Below, in pieces: positions 1 through 8,610 of a stretch of DNA of 64,000 nucleotides. The DNA is taken from the NCBI RefSeq assembly GCF_002019635.1, contig NZ_KV917371.1, positions 248,001 through 312,000 of the forward strand, in the 5' to 3' direction. The notes beneath the pieces are model-generated. The model did not search any database, had not been told where the DNA came from, and worked only from the letters and a program-made list of their open reading frames with translations. Origin of the DNA: Metabacillus halosaccharovorans (GTDB taxonomy: Bacteria > Bacillota > Bacilli > Bacillales > Bacillaceae). The position numbers and the translations under genes are program-made. How positions within the stretch are numbered: position 1 is the first letter of the stretch; every line of letters starts with the position of its first letter.

Positions 1-724
1 CAAGCTCATTTCCTAGTTCTGAGTGATATGATTCTGCATGAACGACTCCGATACATTTGTCACCAATAAAGGTTTGTACCAATTCCCTTTTCTTTCTTTT
101 TATGTATCGCTCTGTTTTCTTATCTTCAATATTCAACAATTTTTCTTCAAACTCATTAAAGGAAAAAGACTCTTCTATAGTAAGACGCTCAACCATACTT
201 TGTTCAAACTCTTCAATAGATTGTAAAAATAAAAGGTCATTTAAATGTTTTGCATGAATATTTTTCTTTCTCTCCCATTCCCAGGTATCATACTGTCTGA
301 CCAGTTCAACATATTCACTGAGAGAAGAACGTTCTTTAAGGAGATTCTGTTTTTGAAGGTGTGAATAAAATAATGAAGTTGCAGATGCAAGCTTACCTAT
401 TGATTCCTCTACACTGACATCTCCCCACTCATATTCGTTAAAATGCAAGGCTGTCTTATGATGATCTATTAATTGAACAAGTCCTCCTCTTTGAGCATAT
501 TTTTTTAATCTCATCTCATTGTCCTTATTAACGGACAAATCAGTTATATATATTTTACATGAAAAATTTCTGTCAGTTTGTTCTTTCATTAATTGCTCTA
601 TATGATAATCAAGGCTATTTACTGAATGGTAATGGACATCTACAAATTCACCAAAAGCCAGTTTTGCAAGAATCCCACAACTGACACCATCCAAATCATT
701 GTGTGTTAATAAAATATATCGCAT
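1..724 (-). CDS. DHH-family phosphoesterase, NrnB-like (3' end outside window)
   Basis: Reading leftward from an ATG at 722-724, about 241 codons stay open to the window edge, so the C-terminal part is missing. The product starts MRYILLTHNDLDGVSCGIL, which carries the first DHH-family metal-binding motif (DLDG), and has the signature IDHHK near residue 89. DHH/DHHA1 proteins are manganese-dependent phosphodiesterases; the overall look resembles the nanoRNase NrnB (YngD) of B. subtilis, which degrades short oligoribonucleotides. The DHH assignment is direct from the motifs. The NrnB subtype is inference and a different DHH phosphoesterase is possible. Confidence 0.75.
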   Translation of the reverse strand, partial: MRYILLTHNDLDGVSCGILAKLAFGEFVDVHYHSVNSLDYHIEQLMKEQTDRNFSCKIYITDLSVNKDNEMRLKKYAQRGGLVQLIDHHKTALHFNEYEWGDVSVEESIGKLASATSLFYSHLQKQNLLKERSSLSEYVELVRQYDTWEWERKKNIHAKHLNDLLFLQSIEEFEQSMVERLTIEESFSFNEFEEKLLNIEDKKTERYIKRKKRELVQTFIGDKCIGVVHAESYHSELGNEL

Positions 725-928
725 GAGTCCACCTTCTCTATCCTTTGACATTTTCTTTCCTATATGAAGTATGTGTCTTAACGGCTTAACTATTCAAATA
801 GCAATACACTTGTTTTGTCTAATTTATTAGTTCCTCCTACTCTTCAGATACGTTTTCCTTTGTTAACGAACAAAAAGGATACAAAATAACGATTTGTATC
901 CTTTCTGAGAGATTTTATATTTTTAGTG

Positions 929-1438
929 TTATTCAATAATTCTTTTTCCTAAAATGACTAAGTCTCTCTCCACGCCTTCCATATTAGCGATTTTCGGAAG
1001 ATGTGCCCATCTCTCAAATGAATAATGTTCAAAAAGCTTGATACTTGGTGCATTATGACCAAATACAAATGCTAACAATGTTTTTATCCCTAGATTAGGA
1101 CATTCTGAAATTGCTTTATCCATTAAAATACGAGCATAGCCCTTACCATGTATGACTGGATCTAGATAAATACTAACCTCTGCTGTCGCATTATAAGCTG
1201 GTCTTCCATAAAAGGATTGAAAACTTAACCAACCAACAATACCTTGATCTTCTTCTATAACCCACAAAGGCCTTTGGTGTGTGTTATGTTCATGAAACCA
1301 AGCTAACCTGCTTTCAACTGTTACCTCTTCCAGATCTGCTGTTGCAAGTTTACCGGGTATGGATGTATTATAAATTTCAACTATTTGTGGAAGATCTTCA
1401 ATGTTTGCATCTCTGATTATATATGTTTGATCACACAT
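929..1438 (-). CDS. GNAT family N-acetyltransferase, phosphinothricin acetyltransferase-like
   Basis: The 169-residue product starts with IIRDANIEDLPQIVEIYN, the usual opening of the GNAT fold. It has the acetyl-CoA loop around residues 93-105 (YLDPVIHGKGYARILMDKAI) and a late segment, NAPSIKLFEHYSFERWAHL, typical of the Pat/Bar and YwnH-type subgroup that acetylates small amines such as methionine sulfoximine or phosphinothricin. It stands alone, followed on the minus strand by the DHH gene. The fold is clear; the substrate cannot be read from sequence. Confidence 0.8.
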   Translation of the reverse strand: MCDQTYIIRDANIEDLPQIVEIYNTSIPGKLATADLEEVTVESRLAWFHEHNTHQRPLWVIEEDQGIVGWLSFQSFYGRPAYNATAEVSIYLDPVIHGKGYARILMDKAISECPNLGIKTLLAFVFGHNAPSIKLFEHYSFERWAHLPKIANMEGVERDLVILGKRIIE

Positions 1439-1526
1439 CTTGTCATTTCCCTTTCTATGTACAAATGTTCATCATGGATAGCTATTTTATTATCTTATTA
1501 TAATTGAAAATCTTTATTAGATCATA

Positions 1527-2057
1527 CTATTTTTTTGCATCAGGGATGAAAATAGTAGAAATATTCCTTGCCTTTCTTTCATTAGATGGTTCATTATTGA
1601 TAACTTTTAAAAAGACTTCTGACATTTCAGCGATAAATTCCTGAAATTCTTGATCTGATAAATATATCATTGCTTGCCTAAAGCTAACCCCATCTTTAAC
1701 TAAATCAATTTCATCTTGTTGTAAATAGGCTTCATATTGACCTAATATATGTGTCATAAAAGTTAAAAATAAATGTAAATGTTCATCACGGTTTAATTTT
1801 TGAATATCTCCTGTTGCTGATTGTTCTTGTTCATTTAAAGCGTAAAATTTTTCAACCGTTCCTCGAATTTGATTTTCCTTAACAACCTGAATCACATTTC
1901 CTTCTAAAAGTTTATTTAGATGGCGATATAAAGTGGCCTGAGGAACTTCAGTTAATCTTGCTTGGATTTGCTGGACATTCAACTCTTTTCTTCCAATTAA
2001 TGTTTGTACAATTTTCATTCGCACTGGATGAAGAATTAGCTTTGCTTTTGAATTCAA
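1527..2057 (-). CDS. ArsR-like winged-helix transcriptional regulator
   Basis: The N-terminal 70 residues form a winged helix: AKLILHPVRMKIVQTL, then ATLYRHLNKLLEGNVIQVV as the recognition helix and wing. About 100 further helical residues probably serve in dimerisation or ligand sensing. A TTG start at 2057 is preferred over the longer reading to 2081, because GGGGAGAG lies nine bases before it. The product is then 176 residues. An AT-rich palindrome just upstream may be its own operator. No target gene is adjacent in a divergent arrangement, so the regulated pathway is unknown. Confidence 0.7.
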   Translation of the reverse strand: MNSKAKLILHPVRMKIVQTLIGRKELNVQQIQARLTEVPQATLYRHLNKLLEGNVIQVVKENQIRGTVEKFYALNEQEQSATGDIQKLNRDEHLHLFLTFMTHILGQYEAYLQQDEIDLVKDGVSFRQAMIYLSDQEFQEFIAEMSEVFLKVINNEPSNERKARNISTIFIPDAKK

Positions 2058-2080
2058 TACTTTAATCTCTCCCCACTTCA

Positions 2081-2107
2081 ATTATTATTATCAATTATAA
2101 TAATAAT
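2081..2107. promoter_or_regulatory. AT-rich palindrome before the HTH regulator
   Basis: A nearly perfect inverted repeat made of ATTATTATTAT and ATAATAATAAT arms lies immediately upstream of the 1527-2057 gene. Its position suggests an autoregulatory operator. The simple composition means it could also be chance. Confidence 0.3.
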
Positions 2108-2137
2108 GAGAGGTATGTCAATCTGAGGTGAGAAAAC

Positions 2138-2173
2138 AAAAAAAGGAATGGACTGTTTTTCCCATTCCTTTTT
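2138..2173 (-). terminator. Rho-independent terminator of the DUF6501 gene
   Basis: The stem AAAAGGAATGG / CCATTCCTTTT with a ten-base loop is followed on the minus strand by a T run. Confidence 0.8.
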
Positions 2174-2178
2174 CAACG

Positions 2179-2382
2179 TTATGCATTTTCAAAATAATCT
2201 TTATAGTAGCCGCCAACCTTGCCAGTATTGTCAATAACAAAGTAAAATTCCTCTGTTTCGTTTTGAACATCATACTCTTTCCCTGCAGTAAGTGCACGGT
2301 CAACCATGTATTTTGCTGCGTTTGTATGAACGCATTTTACTTTTTTTAATGCCTTTGATTCCTGCCATGTTTTATGTATCAA
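2179..2382 (-). CDS. DUF6501 family small protein
   Basis: A 67-residue protein with the conserved core HKTWQ..KKVKCVHTNAAKYMV and the ending EEFYFVIDNTGKVGGYYKDYF, which I recognise as the Bacillus family DUF6501. A TTG start at 2382, giving MIHKTWQ, is chosen because AAAGGTGG lies seven bases upstream; a longer reading to 2406 lacks a ribosome site. The function of the family is unknown. The gene has its own terminator and is monocistronic. Confidence 0.75.
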   Translation of the reverse strand: MIHKTWQESKALKKVKCVHTNAAKYMVDRALTAGKEYDVQNETEEFYFVIDNTGKVGGYYKDYFENA

Positions 2383-2499
2383 AGCAAATCCACCTTTCAC
2401 ATTCATATGTTATATTCTATCCGATTCTTTCTAAAATGCCAATCAATGCAAGAAAACTAATTTATTAAAGTATGCTCTTTTCTAGAGAACGTATTATTA

Positions 2500-2529
2500 T
2501 TGAAACATAGAGATTGAGTGTGTTATACA
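2500..2529 (+). promoter_or_regulatory. Possible vegetative-type promoter of sqhC
   Basis: TTGAAA (2500-2505) and TATACA (2524-2529) are separated by 18 bases, about 105 bases before the sqhC start. In B. subtilis sqhC is expressed late in sporulation, so a mother-cell promoter may be used instead; no convincing one was seen. Confidence 0.3.
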
Positions 2530-2635
2530 TAATAGCAATGGTTTCACTCTATAATAATACATTGCTACATATCACATTTCATCACACATATACAACTAGC
2601 CCCCCGCATAGCCTATGATGAGGTGAAGAATAAAT

Positions 2636-4528
2636 ATGCTTACAAACAACAAACTTGATCAATTCATTTATTCTTTTGTAGATAAGTTAAAAAATACACA
2701 AAATAGTGACGGGTCATGGAAATATTGTTTTGAAGGTGGATTAATGACTGATGCCTTTATGATTATTACACTCAGGGCATTAGACATTAAAAATGAGGAA
2801 AGTTTAATAAAGAATTTGACAGAACGATTACTTTTAACCCAATCCAAAGAAGGGACCTGGAAAGCTTATCCTGACGAAGAAGGTGGTAATTTATCTGTAT
2901 CGATACAGGCTTATTGTGCATTATTATTCTCTGGCTTTTTATCTCAGGATCATCCTGCTTTAAAAAAAACTGAACATTTTATAAAAGAAAAAGGTGGTTT
3001 AAACAATGCGCATTTTATGACCAAATGGATGCTTGCTGTCAACGGACTTTACCCATGGCCAACACTCTTCTATGTACCTATGACATTTCTGCTTATTCCA
3101 GAAAGGTTCCCTTTTAACTTCTACCAATTTAGTGCTTATGCAAGAATTCACTTTATCCCTATGATGGTGGCTGCAAACAAAAAGTTCACATTAAAATCTG
3201 CCTATACTCCTGTATTAAGCCAACTGTACAGACAACCTTCTCCACAGCACCTACTAAATCATTACCGCTCTCACTCACTATTTATGAATGACATGAAAAA
3301 ACTATTAACACTACCAGAATATTTGCATCGTCTAGGCTATCAGCGTGCTGAGAGATATATGTTAAAAAGAATAGAGGAAGATGGTACTTTATACAGTTAT
3401 GCAAGCGCAACTTTTTTTATGATTTTTGCCCTTCTTTCACTTGGGTATAGTAAAAACTCACCAACGATCGTCAATGCTATAAACGGTTTAAAACAATTAG
3501 TTTCTACTTCATGTAATGGAATTCATTTAGAAAACTCAACATCAACTGTATGGGATACCGCTTTACTAAGTTATGCATTACAGGAAGCGAAAGTCTCTAA
3601 TCAAGAAAAGATCATTCAACAAGCTACTTCTTTTCTACTTTCTAAACAACATACAAAAAAAGGAGATTGGAAGATTCATAATCCCAATGTTGCACCAGGA
3701 GGTTGGGGTTTTTCCCATAATAACACGATGATCCCTGATAATGATGATACATCTGTAGTTTTGCGCGCTATAACCCGTACAGCTATATTAAACGATAGAG
3801 TCCGAAATGCTTGGTACAGAGGTGTAACCTACCTTCTTTCTATGCAAAATGCAGACGGAGGTTGGGGAGCTTTTGAAAAAAACACCGACCTGGAATTACT
3901 TACTCTCATCCCCCTAGAAAACGCAAAGGACGCTGCTATTGATCCATCAACACCTGACTTAACCGGCAGAACACTTGAGTTTTTAGGTACTTATGCAGGA
4001 CTTTCTAAACAACATCCAAGCATTAAAGCTGCAATTCAATGGTTGGAAAACAATCAAGAGAGAAATGGTTCCTGGTATGGCAGATGGGGTGTTTGTTACA
4101 TATACGGTACATGGGCTGCTGTTACTGGAATGATATCTGTCGGAGTATCAGTTAATTCACCTGTTATACAAAAGGCGATTCATTGGTTGGAATCCGTTCA
4201 GCTTGATACTGGTGGTTGGGGAGAATCCTGTATAAGCAGTATCCAGAAAAAATATACACCACTTCTATATAGTACACCATCTCAAACTTCTTGGGCTCTA
4301 GATGCTTTGATACAAAGTAATGCACACAAAAATGAATCTGTACAAAAAGGAATCGCTCATTTACTCGATCCTTCTTCCTTTTCACAAACTGCGCTAACTT
4401 ATCCCACCGGTATAGGGCTACCAGGACAATTTTATATCCATTATCATAGCTATAATGATATATTTCCCCTATTAGCCTTGGCACATTATAGAAAAAAAAT
4501 AATTACTAATTCTAATGTAAGTTCCTAA
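2636..4528 (+). CDS. sqhC: Squalene-hopene cyclase family, probable sporulenol synthase
   Basis: A 630-residue terpene cyclase with two (alpha/alpha)6 barrel halves. The catalytic acid motif DxDD is DNDD at about residues 368-371 (PDNDDTSVVLRA). Several QW repeats are visible, such as QNADGGWGAFE and QERNGSWYGRWG. It cyclises linear C30 or C35 polyprenes by protonation at the membrane. In B. subtilis the orthologue makes sporulenes from tetraprenyl-beta-curcumene, found in spore membranes. The neighbour sodF is the same as in B. subtilis, which supports the sporulenol role over hopene synthesis. The start has GAGGTGA upstream. Confidence 0.9.
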   Translation: MLTNNKLDQFIYSFVDKLKNTQNSDGSWKYCFEGGLMTDAFMIITLRALDIKNEESLIKNLTERLLLTQSKEGTWKAYPDEEGGNLSVSIQAYCALLFSGFLSQDHPALKKTEHFIKEKGGLNNAHFMTKWMLAVNGLYPWPTLFYVPMTFLLIPERFPFNFYQFSAYARIHFIPMMVAANKKFTLKSAYTPVLSQLYRQPSPQHLLNHYRSHSLFMNDMKKLLTLPEYLHRLGYQRAERYMLKRIEEDGTLYSYASATFFMIFALLSLGYSKNSPTIVNAINGLKQLVSTSCNGIHLENSTSTVWDTALLSYALQEAKVSNQEKIIQQATSFLLSKQHTKKGDWKIHNPNVAPGGWGFSHNNTMIPDNDDTSVVLRAITRTAILNDRVRNAWYRGVTYLLSMQNADGGWGAFEKNTDLELLTLIPLENAKDAAIDPSTPDLTGRTLEFLGTYAGLSKQHPSIKAAIQWLENNQERNGSWYGRWGVCYIYGTWAAVTGMISVGVSVNSPVIQKAIHWLESVQLDTGGWGESCISSIQKKYTPLLYSTPSQTSWALDALIQSNAHKNESVQKGIAHLLDPSSFSQTALTYPTGIGLPGQFYIHYHSYNDIFPLLALAHYRKKIITNSNVSS

Positions 4529-4616
4529 CCACAATGGTAATGACAAAGAAAAAAATCAACCCTTTCAATTTTTTTGCATATATTGTCTAGGACTGCTGTC
4601 TAGGAGGCGATTTAAC

Positions 4617-5519
4617 ATGTCAGAGCAATACATGACATCAATGAAAAAATGGTGTAATGATATTTTAAAGAGTTACGATGACTCAATTCAGGATTTAAGA
4701 CGCAAACATGATGTAACGAGTTTAGAATCATGGAAAAATGAACTTTTACACCTGCAATATGAACTTAATGAAACATCAGACTTGGACCCTAAAGATGTTT
4801 ATCAACGTGCAGACGAATTATTTACCCAATTTGAAACATATTTTGACTCTGAAGAGCGTCAGGAGAATGAGCGAATACAAAATCAGAAGAAACCTGTGCC
4901 TATAGGAGGTCATACACTCCCTCCGTTGCCATACGCCTATGATGCATTGGAACCATATATTCAGCAGGAGATTATGCGCTTACATCACGATAAACACCAT
5001 CAAAGCTATGTCGATGGATTAAATAAAGCCGAAAAAGAAATGCAAAAGGCACGAAAAACTGGTAATTATGAATTAATTAAACATTGGGAACGTGAAGCAG
5101 CATTCCATGGAGCCGGACATTACTTACACACTATATTTTGGTCAATCATGACACCTAATGGCGGTGGAAAGCCTTCGGGAATGCTGATGAGGGAAATCAA
5201 CCTATCGTTTGGAAGCTTTGAACAATTCAAACAGCATTTTTCTGAAGCAGCTAAAAACGTAGAAGCTGTTGGCTGGGCTATTTTGGTTTGGTCACCTCGA
5301 GCACAACGATTAGAAATTCTTCAAGCAGAAAAACACCAAAACCTGAGTCAATGGGATGTTATCCCGCTTCTAACGCTTGACGTATGGGAACATGCTTATT
5401 ATCTTCAATATAAAAACGATCGAAAGAAATATGTTGATAATTGGTGGAATGTTGTCAATTGGAAGGAAGTTGAAAGACGTTTCCATGAAGCACAACAAAT
5501 AAAATGGAATCCCTATTAA
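4617..5519 (+). CDS. sodF: Superoxide dismutase, Fe/Mn family, with N-terminal extension
   Basis: The 300-residue product has about 95 helical, charged residues before the Fe/Mn SOD domain, which starts at LPPLPYAYDALEPYI. Metal ligands are visible: His in RLHHDKHHQSYV, His in the GHYLHTIFW helix, and Asp and His in LDVWEHAYYLQY. It converts superoxide to peroxide and oxygen. The long N-terminal region matches SodF of B. subtilis rather than SodA. It lies 88 bases after sqhC and is probably co-transcribed with it. GTCTAGGA occurs twice just before the start, the second copy forming the ribosome site. Confidence 0.88.
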   Translation: MSEQYMTSMKKWCNDILKSYDDSIQDLRRKHDVTSLESWKNELLHLQYELNETSDLDPKDVYQRADELFTQFETYFDSEERQENERIQNQKKPVPIGGHTLPPLPYAYDALEPYIQQEIMRLHHDKHHQSYVDGLNKAEKEMQKARKTGNYELIKHWEREAAFHGAGHYLHTIFWSIMTPNGGGKPSGMLMREINLSFGSFEQFKQHFSEAAKNVEAVGWAILVWSPRAQRLEILQAEKHQNLSQWDVIPLLTLDVWEHAYYLQYKNDRKKYVDNWWNVVNWKEVERRFHEAQQIKWNPY

Positions 5520-5548
5520 TGACCATTTTTACTTATTATAGAAAACAA

Positions 5549-5584
5549 GGGTAACTTTAAAACATTTTCAAAGTTACCCTTTTT
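5549..5584 (+). terminator. Terminator of sqhC-sodF
   Basis: GGGTAACTTT and AAAGTTACCC form a ten-base-pair stem followed by TTTTT. Confidence 0.88.
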
Positions 5585-5590
5585 CATACA

Positions 5591-6937
5591 TCAAATTATC
5601 CCTAGTACATCTAGAAATACAACAATAATAACTATAGGAGAAACGTATTTTAAAAGAAGATACCAACAAGTAAATATTTTTTTACTTATAGTTGAACCAT
5701 TCTGAAGTTCTTCAAACAGGTCTTTTTTAGTAATCTTCAACGGAACAAATACCGCAATTAATAACGCCCCTAATGGCATAAGCATATTACTAACCAAAAA
5801 ATCAGCAGCATCAAAAATAGACTTTCCAAATATAGTTATATTTGAAAGCACACCATACGATAATGCTGACGGAATTCCTACAGCAAAGATACATAAGCCT
5901 ACAACCCATGAAAATAGCTTTCTTTTCTTTTCATTCCCTTTTGATATAGGTGCAACAATAATTTCAAGCATTGAAAAAGCAGAAGTTAATGTTGCAAATA
6001 AAAATAATAATAAAAAGGCGACTAAAAAAATAGTACCAAATGGCATTTGATTAAAAACCGTTGGAAGTACGTTAAATAATAAAACAGGACCAGCATCCGG
6101 TGCTAATCCGAATGAAAATACAGCAGGAAAAATTGCTAACCCTGCTAGTAAAGCTACTAATAGGTTTAGCCCTACTATTGATATTGCGGATTGTGGGAGG
6201 TTCTCATTCTTAGATAAATAAGAACTATATGTGACCATAACCGAAACACCAACACTTAATGCAAAGAAGGATTGTCCCATTGCATATAAAACTGTTTCAG
6301 ATGTCACCTTTGCAAAATCAGGCTTTAAGAAAAAGATAATCCCTTCCATAGCACCATCTAGTGTAACTGATCGAATAATGATAAAAATAAATAAAATAAA
6401 AAGGGCAGGCATCATAAATTTACTTGCTTTTTCAATTCCGTTTGAAACTCCTTTAGACACTACATAGCTCGTAATAAGCAGAAAAATCAACTGTGCTACT
6501 ACTGTTAAAAAAGGATCTGAAATACTCGCTCCAAATAATTCTCCATACTCCTGCTCAGTTAGTCCGCTTAATTGACCTGTTAGAGCTTTTGCCAAATAAA
6601 TGAGGATCCATCCCCCTACAACACTATAAAAAGACAGCAAAATAAAGCATGTGATGACACCCAATCTACCAATTAGATGCCAAGATGAATTTGGGGCAAT
6701 TTGTTTATAAGCTAATATCGCATCACTTTTTGTACTCCTCCCAATAATAAATTCACCAAGCAAGAGCGGCAATCCGACTAATAAGGTAAATAAAATAAAA
6801 ATTAGGAAAAAAACGCCCCCACCACTTGTTCCAGCAACATATGGAAATTTCCATATTGCCCCAAGGCCAATTGCTGAACCTGCCGCGGCAAGTATAAACG
6901 TGATTTTTGACGACCATTGTTCGACTGATTTACTCAC
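5591..6937 (-). CDS. yocR: Sodium-dependent transporter, SNF/NSS family
   Basis: A 448-residue membrane protein with about 11-12 helices. The N-terminal signature [22 protein letters not shown] followed by KFPYVAG is that of neurotransmitter:sodium symporters of the LeuT fold. Such proteins import amino acids or similar solutes with Na+. Synteny with sodF and odhB fits B. subtilis YocR. B. subtilis has yocS (a bile acid symporter-type protein) between yocR and odhB; that gene is absent here. The substrate is unknown. Confidence 0.88.
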   Translation of the reverse strand: MSKSVEQWSSKITFILAAAGSAIGLGAIWKFPYVAGTSGGGVFFLIFILFTLLVGLPLLLGEFIIGRSTKSDAILAYKQIAPNSSWHLIGRLGVITCFILLSFYSVVGGWILIYLAKALTGQLSGLTEQEYGELFGASISDPFLTVVAQLIFLLITSYVVSKGVSNGIEKASKFMMPALFILFIFIIIRSVTLDGAMEGIIFFLKPDFAKVTSETVLYAMGQSFFALSVGVSVMVTYSSYLSKNENLPQSAISIVGLNLLVALLAGLAIFPAVFSFGLAPDAGPVLLFNVLPTVFNQMPFGTIFLVAFLLLFLFATLTSAFSMLEIIVAPISKGNEKKRKLFSWVVGLCIFAVGIPSALSYGVLSNITIFGKSIFDAADFLVSNMLMPLGALLIAVFVPLKITKKDLFEELQNGSTISKKIFTCWYLLLKYVSPIVIIVVFLDVLGII

Positions 6938-7178
6938 TTCATCACCTCTAATGCAAACTTTGTTTGTTACAAATGAATATATTTATTAAAAGGAATATTC
7001 TTATGACTTTTAGTATCAATTCATCACAAACATTATATAAGTCTACATTTTAACATTTTACTAGCATAATTTAAATTATATTTTAAAAATATTCTTTCAG
7101 TTTTCAAGTTGACATAATACTTTTATATAAGCTTTTGAAAGATGACATTATGTGTCCGATCCATTATACAATGAAAAA
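6938..7178. other. Intergenic region upstream of yocR
   Basis: This AT-rich stretch holds the promoter region of yocR on the minus strand. No conserved RNA or additional ORF was seen. Confidence 0.4.
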
Positions 7179-7209
7179 AGGCTGGCACCCTTCAATCAGT
7201 GCCAACCTT
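7179..7209 (-). terminator. Terminator of odhAB
   Basis: AAGGTTGGCAC and GTGCCAGCCTT form an interrupted stem that is followed by T residues on the minus strand. Confidence 0.8.
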
Positions 7210-7223
7210 CCTATTGTAATAGC

Positions 7224-8480
7224 TTAGCCTTCTAGTAATAATGATTCTGGATCTTCCAGCAATTCTTTAACCGTTGCCAGGAAGCTAACTGCTTCTTTAC
7301 CGTCAACAATACGATGATCATATGAAAGTGCAATGTACATCATAGGGCGGTTTTCCATTTTTTCTTCATCAATTGCAACAGGTCGCAATTGAATTTTATG
7401 CATACCGAGAATCCCTACTTGTGGACCATTTAAAATTGGGGTAGATAATAGTGATCCGAATACTCCCCCATTTGTAATTGTAAAGGTACCACCTTGAAGA
7501 TCACTTAAACTTAGTTTATTATCACGTGCTTTCTTTGCTAGGTTTAGAATTTCCCCTTCAATCCCGGCGAAGTTTAATCGATCTGCATCACGAACAACAG
7601 GTACAACCAAGCCTTCAGGTGCTGATACTGCAATACCTATGTCATAGAACTTTTTCATTAAAATCTCGTTCCCTTGAATTTCAGCATTTAATAATGGGAA
7701 TTGTTTTAACGCCGCTACTACTGCTTTTGTAAAGAACGACATGAAACCTAAACGAACATCATGCTGTTCATAGAATTTATCTTTTCTACGTTTACGAACC
7801 TCCATAACAGCGGACATATCAACTTCATTAAAGGTTGTTAGCATTGCAGCAGTTTGTTGTACCTCCACTAAGCGATTAGCAATTGTTTGACGTCTTCTGG
7901 ACATCTTAATCCGCTCAACCGGTTTACCAGGTACGTCTTCCTGAGCAGAAGCAGCTGGTTTTGGTGCAGCAGTTTTTGGAGTTGCGGTTGCAGCCTGTTG
8001 TTGCTGATTAGGTACATTTTGACCCGTGAAAGACTCAACATCCTGTTTTCTTACTCGACCAAGAGGATCAACTGTTTGCACTTGTTGTAAATCTATTCCA
8101 CGCTCTCTTGCAAGTTTACGTGCTGAAGGTGAAGCAATTGGTCTTTGCCTTTTCTCATCTTTATCTTCTGCTTCATTTTGTTGTACAGCTTCTGGTGCCT
8201 TTCCTTCTTGCTTCACTTCCTCCGGTTGTGAGCTAGAAGTTTCTCCACTCTCATCAATTACTCCGATTGTCTCTCCAACTTGAACAGTATCACCTGATTC
8301 TTTGTGCAGCTCTTTTAAAACTCCAGAAAATTCAGCAGTTAATTCAACGTTTACCTTGTCTGTCTCAACTTCTAATAGATACTCGCCTTTCTCAACAGCA
8401 TCACCAGGTTGTTTAAGCCATTGTGCAATTGTTCCTTCAGTGATAGATTCTGCTAGTTCTGGTACTTTAATTTCAGCCAT
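7224..8480 (-). CDS. odhB: Dihydrolipoyl succinyltransferase, E2 of 2-oxoglutarate dehydrogenase
   Basis: The 418-residue product has three parts. A lipoyl domain (residues 1-77) has its lipoylated lysine in [11 protein letters not shown]. After a linker comes a peripheral subunit-binding domain ([16 protein letters not shown]). The catalytic acyltransferase domain starts near residue 190 and ends with the active-site HxxxDG in SYDHRIVDG. It transfers succinyl groups to CoA in the TCA cycle. It lies 130 bases after odhA and shares its transcript, as in B. subtilis. Confidence 0.96.
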   Translation of the reverse strand: MAEIKVPELAESITEGTIAQWLKQPGDAVEKGEYLLEVETDKVNVELTAEFSGVLKELHKESGDTVQVGETIGVIDESGETSSSQPEEVKQEGKAPEAVQQNEAEDKDEKRQRPIASPSARKLARERGIDLQQVQTVDPLGRVRKQDVESFTGQNVPNQQQQAATATPKTAAPKPAASAQEDVPGKPVERIKMSRRRQTIANRLVEVQQTAAMLTTFNEVDMSAVMEVRKRRKDKFYEQHDVRLGFMSFFTKAVVAALKQFPLLNAEIQGNEILMKKFYDIGIAVSAPEGLVVPVVRDADRLNFAGIEGEILNLAKKARDNKLSLSDLQGGTFTITNGGVFGSLLSTPILNGPQVGILGMHKIQLRPVAIDEEKMENRPMMYIALSYDHRIVDGKEAVSFLATVKELLEDPESLLLEG

Positions 8481-8610
8481 GTGTTGGTTCCCCCTTGAGC
8501 ACTTGCTTATATAGAGTTTCGCTCATACAGTTGATATACAATAGAAGCGATTTATTGATCATCAGCAAGTTCCGCATTTTTCAATTTAGTCGATTAATAA
8601 ATGGTCAATA

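Noticed and set aside
2500-2600. Sigma-K promoter for sqhC
   Set aside because: CATAATA is present but no AC-type -35 element lies at 15-17 bases.
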